64,000 bases of DNA, from positions 62,001 to 126,000 of IMG/VR virus record IMGVR_UViG_3300022701_000122. One strand, written 5' to 3'. This document shows, in pieces, positions 60,847 to 64,000 of the stretch. Position numbers and translations under genes: made by a program. Numbering within the stretch: the first letter of the stretch is position 1; each line of letters opens with the position of its first letter. Below the pieces are notes generated by a model. It searched no databases. It saw only the letters and a program-made list of their open reading frames with translations, and was not told where the DNA came from. This DNA is from a virus.

Positions 60847-63615
60847 ATGGCGGTTGAGAAAATAACAACGGAAGAAGCAAGAAACATATTGTTAATGATG
60901 AGTCAAGGGTATAAAGTTCCAAAAATTGTAAAAGATGTAATATTTAAAGTTGCTAAGACGGAGATAGAAGATAAAGGGAGAGTCGTAATTATAAAACGCG
61001 ACCCAAATGTGGGATCACGTCGTATGCAGGGTATGTATGCTAAAATAGTTGATGGTAGTACTATGGAAATACATCCTGCTATCGTCGGTGGGTTTGGCGC
61101 AGATTTTGATGGTGACACCGTTAGGTGCAGACTTCGATGCACTTGTAAATTTGAGAAAAACGAAACAGGACATACTGTGAATCACGAATGTCATATAGGA
61201 GAAATTTTATCTGTTACTAATGCATTTGAGTTTTACAGTAAAGAAGAAAAAAGAAATGGTATATTGGTATCGAAATATAAGCCTAAAAAAGGTTATACTG
61301 TAAAAATAAAAGCCATTGATATTGAAACTGGCAATGTTGAGATGAAAAATGTTTCTGAATATTCTATCCACGAATTTATAAAATTATACAAGATAGAAGA
61401 TACAAAAGATAGATTTGAAACGATTCATGCTTCTTCAGATCATTCATTAATCGTTTATGACGATAATGATAAACAGATTAAGAAAATTTCTCCTATAGAC
61501 TTGTTGGAAAATCTTAATAATAGATATTTAATCAAAGAAAATAATAATACTAAATCAAATCATTTAAATGATATATCTATACAAAAACTGCAAGAAATGG
61601 GATTAGAATTAATACCAGTTTCAGAAGTTAATATAGAGTATGATCCAGATGAAACAACTGGATATGATTTAACAGTAGATGATTTCTATACATTTGCAAC
61701 TCATGATGGTTTATTTATTCAAGATACAATGGCTGTTTATCATCCAATTTCAAATGAAGCCCAAAAAGAAGTCAAAGATAAAATGATTTCTACATATGGT
61801 ATAGAAGGATTAAATAAACCAAATTTTGAGTTATCAAAAGAAATGTTGACTGGTATTTTCACTCTTACATATGATGAGAATAAAAAATCTCAAATCAAAA
61901 CTATAAAAAAAGCAGATGAAGCGAATACGTTACCCATTGATCAACGTGTTAAATTCAATGATATAGAAACAACTGCTGGTAGAGTTGTATTTAATAGTAA
62001 TTTACCAAAATATATTCCATTTGTTAATGAACCAATTGATAAAAAGAAATTAAATGGAATACTTGCAGGTATATTAGAAAAAAGTATTCAAGACAATGCC
62101 ACTACAATTGATAAATTAATGAGAATTGGATTTTTTTATGCTACTGTATACCCAAAAACTATGTCTATCGATATGATGAAATTAAATCCAAAACTTATTA
62201 AACTTAAACAAAAATTAGCCAATGAAGAAGATATTGCCAGACAAATGGATATTCAGAATGAAATGGAATCTGAAATGTTGAAATATCTTGAAAAAAATCA
62301 TAGCGATATTTTTTATATGGTTAAAAGTGGTGGAGCTAAAGGGAGTAATCAGATACGTCAATTAATGGTTGCGAAGGGATTAACATCAGACCCAATGGGA
62401 AATGTTATACCAGCAATTTCTACCAGTATTTCTGATGGTTATTCTCCAGAAGAATATTTTAAAGTGTCTGCTGCTGGAAGGAAGGGTATAATTGATAGAG
62501 CATTAAACACCGCTAACGGTGGATATGCTTATAGAAAATTTATCTTCTTAATGGCGAATGTTGAAGCAGATATAAATATTGGTGATTGTGATACTCCAAG
62601 AACATTAGATATCAAACTAACTAATGAATTGATGAAAAGAATGCCTGGAAGATATGTATATAATAATAGTAATAAGATAATTCCCATTAATGAAAAAATG
62701 ATTGGAAATGTTATAAAATTAAGATCTCCAATATTCTGTAGATCACAAAAGATTTGTAGAATTTGTTATGGTGATTTATTGAAACAATTGAAGAGTAAAA
62801 ATGTAGGTATTCTGGCTAGTATGACCTGCACCAGCCTTTCAGAGCGCATAATGAAAGCATTTCATCTTGGTGGTGCTGTTATATTAAATAGAGTTGATAT
62901 TATAAATGAAATTATGGATAATTTAAATGATGATATGTTGCAAAAAGTTAAATCATTAGTTCATCAGAAGGAAGATGACTTATTCAATGATTCTGAATTT
63001 GCAACTATAAGAATAGATAAAAATATATATAATTCAACTATACCATCAAATAGAATAGTCGAAGAACATGGTTTTATAAAATTAGTAGTTGGTCATTTTA
63101 CATTATCTTTAGATGGGTTTGAAATAAATGTTGAAATAGAACAACCAGTTAAAATATATATTCCAGAAGAACGAGAAGATAATGATAATATAATATCTTG
63201 TATGTACGCAAAAGGAGATAAATTATTTAGAATTGAATCAATAAGAGAAGATTTTTCAAAATTGGCTCAGAATCTTGATGGGTTGGTTGCTGGAAAGTCT
63301 CCGTGGTCAAGTATTCCCGGTATATATAAGAAATTTTATAAACAGTTAAGTGTTGTTGGATCATGGGATTCAGTTCATTTAGAAACTATTATTTCAAATG
63401 TATTGAGAGCAAAGCGTAATCCACAAAAACCAGCAAGATTGGTTGAACCATTTGATCCAGATTTTTATTCAATTAAGAGATTGCCAGGAATGATGTCATG
63501 GCCCCTTGGCGTAGCCCTCGAAAATTTTTCTGTGGGGTTGCAAAGTGGGCTATGTGAGGATCGTGCTCCATCATCTCAAATTGAAAAAGTATTATTTGGA
63601 GAACCATTGTATTAA
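60847..63615 (+). CDS. RNA polymerase beta' subunit, C-terminal part, with an intein
   Basis: 922 residues from the ATG behind GAGAGGT (60847); 719 after splicing. The extein contains RDPNVGSRRMQGMYAKIV then IHPAIVGGFGADFDGD, the Mg2+-binding loop of the catalytic site, continuing TMAVYHPISNEAQKEV. Later motifs include SVSAAGRKGIIDRALNT-like text (KVSAAGRKGIIDRALNTANG), the trigger-loop region, and a C-terminal CRICYGD zinc-binding cysteine set. It forms the active site with the part encoded at 57331. Whether the two chains assemble with a beta subunit cannot be seen here, because beta is not in the window. Confidence 0.93.
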   Translation: MAVEKITTEEARNILLMMSQGYKVPKIVKDVIFKVAKTEIEDKGRVVIIKRDPNVGSRRMQGMYAKIVDGSTMEIHPAIVGGFGADFDGDTVRCRLRCTCKFEKNETGHTVNHECHIGEILSVTNAFEFYSKEEKRNGILVSKYKPKKGYTVKIKAIDIETGNVEMKNVSEYSIHEFIKLYKIEDTKDRFETIHASSDHSLIVYDDNDKQIKKISPIDLLENLNNRYLIKENNNTKSNHLNDISIQKLQEMGLELIPVSEVNIEYDPDETTGYDLTVDDFYTFATHDGLFIQDTMAVYHPISNEAQKEVKDKMISTYGIEGLNKPNFELSKEMLTGIFTLTYDENKKSQIKTIKKADEANTLPIDQRVKFNDIETTAGRVVFNSNLPKYIPFVNEPIDKKKLNGILAGILEKSIQDNATTIDKLMRIGFFYATVYPKTMSIDMMKLNPKLIKLKQKLANEEDIARQMDIQNEMESEMLKYLEKNHSDIFYMVKSGGAKGSNQIRQLMVAKGLTSDPMGNVIPAISTSISDGYSPEEYFKVSAAGRKGIIDRALNTANGGYAYRKFIFLMANVEADINIGDCDTPRTLDIKLTNELMKRMPGRYVYNNSNKIIPINEKMIGNVIKLRSPIFCRSQKICRICYGDLLKQLKSKNVGILASMTCTSLSERIMKAFHLGGAVILNRVDIINEIMDNLNDDMLQKVKSLVHQKEDDLFNDSEFATIRIDKNIYNSTIPSNRIVEEHGFIKLVVGHFTLSLDGFEINVEIEQPVKIYIPEEREDNDNIISCMYAKGDKLFRIESIREDFSKLAQNLDGLVAGKSPWSSIPGIYKKFYKQLSVVGSWDSVHLETIISNVLRAKRNPQKPARLVEPFDPDFYSIKRLPGMMSWPLGVALENFSVGLQSGLCEDRAPSSQIEKVLFGEPLY
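61117..61725 (+). other. Intein in the RNAP catalytic loop (203 aa, non-standard ends)
   Basis: Inserted exactly between GADFDGD and TMAVYH. The intein would begin TVRCRLRCTCKF and end TFATHDGLFIQD, followed by Thr. Block B is probably HASSDHSLIVYD (S-x-x-H instead of T-x-x-H); block F/G is GYDLTVDDFYTFATHDGLF. The usual first Cys/Ser and last His-Asn are absent: first residue Thr, last residues Gln-Asp. A cysteine/histidine group close to the start (RCRLRCTC...HECH) may bind metal. No LAGLIDADG repeats are seen, so it is a mini-intein type. Confidence 0.75.
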
Positions 63616-63696
63616 AAATTACCATATATATTAAATAATAAAGAGATGTTCTCATCATTATTTTTTCATTGTTTAATATATAAGGAGAGTTATATT

Positions 63697-64000
63697 ATGA
63701 CTGTAAAATGTGAAATTTGTGGAAGAGAATTTGAAAAAGTATTGGGTTTATCGAGACATATTGCTCATGCTATTAAAAATGATAATGTACGACATAATGG
63801 GATAACTGTAAGAGAATATTATGATAAATATATAAAAATTGATGAGAATGAAGGGATATGTCCAACTTGTGGATCAGAAACAGATTTTAAATCTATGGGG
63901 CGAGGTTATTCTAAATATTGTCCAAATAGAAAATGTTTAAGAATGAGTAAAGAAACTATAAATAAAAGAAAACAAACTAATTTAGAAAAATATGGTGTTG
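63697..64000 (+). CDS. Zinc-finger homing-endonuclease-like protein (5' part)
   Basis: Starts behind AAGGAGAG and runs off the window; 101 codons are visible. The N-terminus MTVKCEICGREFEKVLGLSR then HIAHAIKN is a C2H2-like finger; further Cys pairs are CPTCGSE and YCPNRKC; the last residues, NKRKQTNLEKYGV, match the 'T-x-x-x-K-Y-G-V' repeats of phage Vsr/PD-(D/E)XK-type homing endonucleases. It lies immediately after the intein-bearing beta' gene. The catalytic domain, if present, is beyond the window. Confidence 0.65.
   Translation, partial: MTVKCEICGREFEKVLGLSRHIAHAIKNDNVRHNGITVREYYDKYIKIDENEGICPTCGSETDFKSMGRGYSKYCPNRKCLRMSKETINKRKQTNLEKYGV

Noticed and set aside
61099-61200. Zinc-binding insertion domain of RNA polymerase instead of an intein
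   Set aside because: The insertion is exactly in the DFDGD/TMAVY join and ends with typical intein blocks F and G (YDLTVDDFYTFATHDGLF), so an intein is favoured despite the cysteines.

Overview
The window is a contiguous, strongly AT-rich piece of what looks like a very large (jumbo-type) tailed phage genome, probably a myovirus. Reasons: every convincing gene is on the + strand in tight, often overlapping runs; T4-type replication and recombination genes (clamp loader, primase, FEN/RNase H, UvsX/RecA) sit beside contractile-tail genes (gp53-like wedge, gp5/VgrG-like spike, PAAR tip, amidase) and a giant fibre gene; and there is a multisubunit-type RNA polymerase beta' split into two genes, as in phiKZ-like and related jumbo phages. 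TAA, TAG and TGA all act as stops. The host is not identifiable. An HldE-type heptose kinase and a DsrC/TusE-like protein weakly suggest a Gram-negative, possibly sulfur-metabolising, host.

Layout. 1-2093: end of an unknown gene, a methyltransferase, an SH3-barrel-like protein and a PfkB/HldE-like sugar kinase. 2094-3747: a 1.6 kb gene-free stretch full of strong inverted repeats, with three copies of a GGACAAA motif near its end. 3748-14250: unknown or structural proteins, clamp loader, primase and a thymidylate synthase carrying two inteins. 14282-28309: one 4,675-residue repeat-built fibre/adhesin gene. 28334-30575: a small gene split by an IS200/IS605 element (RHH-like protein, TnpA, TnpB). 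30647-41362: SNase, flap nuclease, PD-(D/E)XK nuclease, stand-alone LigD-type 3'-phosphoesterase, class II ribonucleotide reductase with two inteins, small P-loop protein and RecA/UvsX. 41540-52595: virion and baseplate block. 52647-52783: a compact GC-richer structured RNA ending in a U-tract. 52826-56813: unknown proteins, a radical SAM/SPASM-like enzyme and a DUF262-like protein. 56919-63615: a block framed by the two beta' halves, the second with an intein in its catalytic loop; between them lie a papain-like amidase, Fn3-like proteins and a cysteine-less DsrC homologue. The window ends inside a zinc-finger homing-endonuclease-like gene.

How it works together. Class II RNR and thymidylate synthase feed dNTPs to a T4-like replisome and recombination set. 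The split RNA polymerase could read a phage-specific promoter: a GGACAAA-N4-AAAT-like motif recurs at transcription-unit starts, usually about 34-41 nt before the start codon and several times right after an intrinsic terminator. Five inteins in three genes all sit in active-site segments. The most notable observations are this promoter candidate, the two structured non-coding regions, the two thymidylate synthase inteins only five residues apart, the beta' intein with non-standard splice ends, the IS605 insertion whose precise loss would restore a reading frame, and a shared N-terminal motif on three proteins between the polymerase genes.
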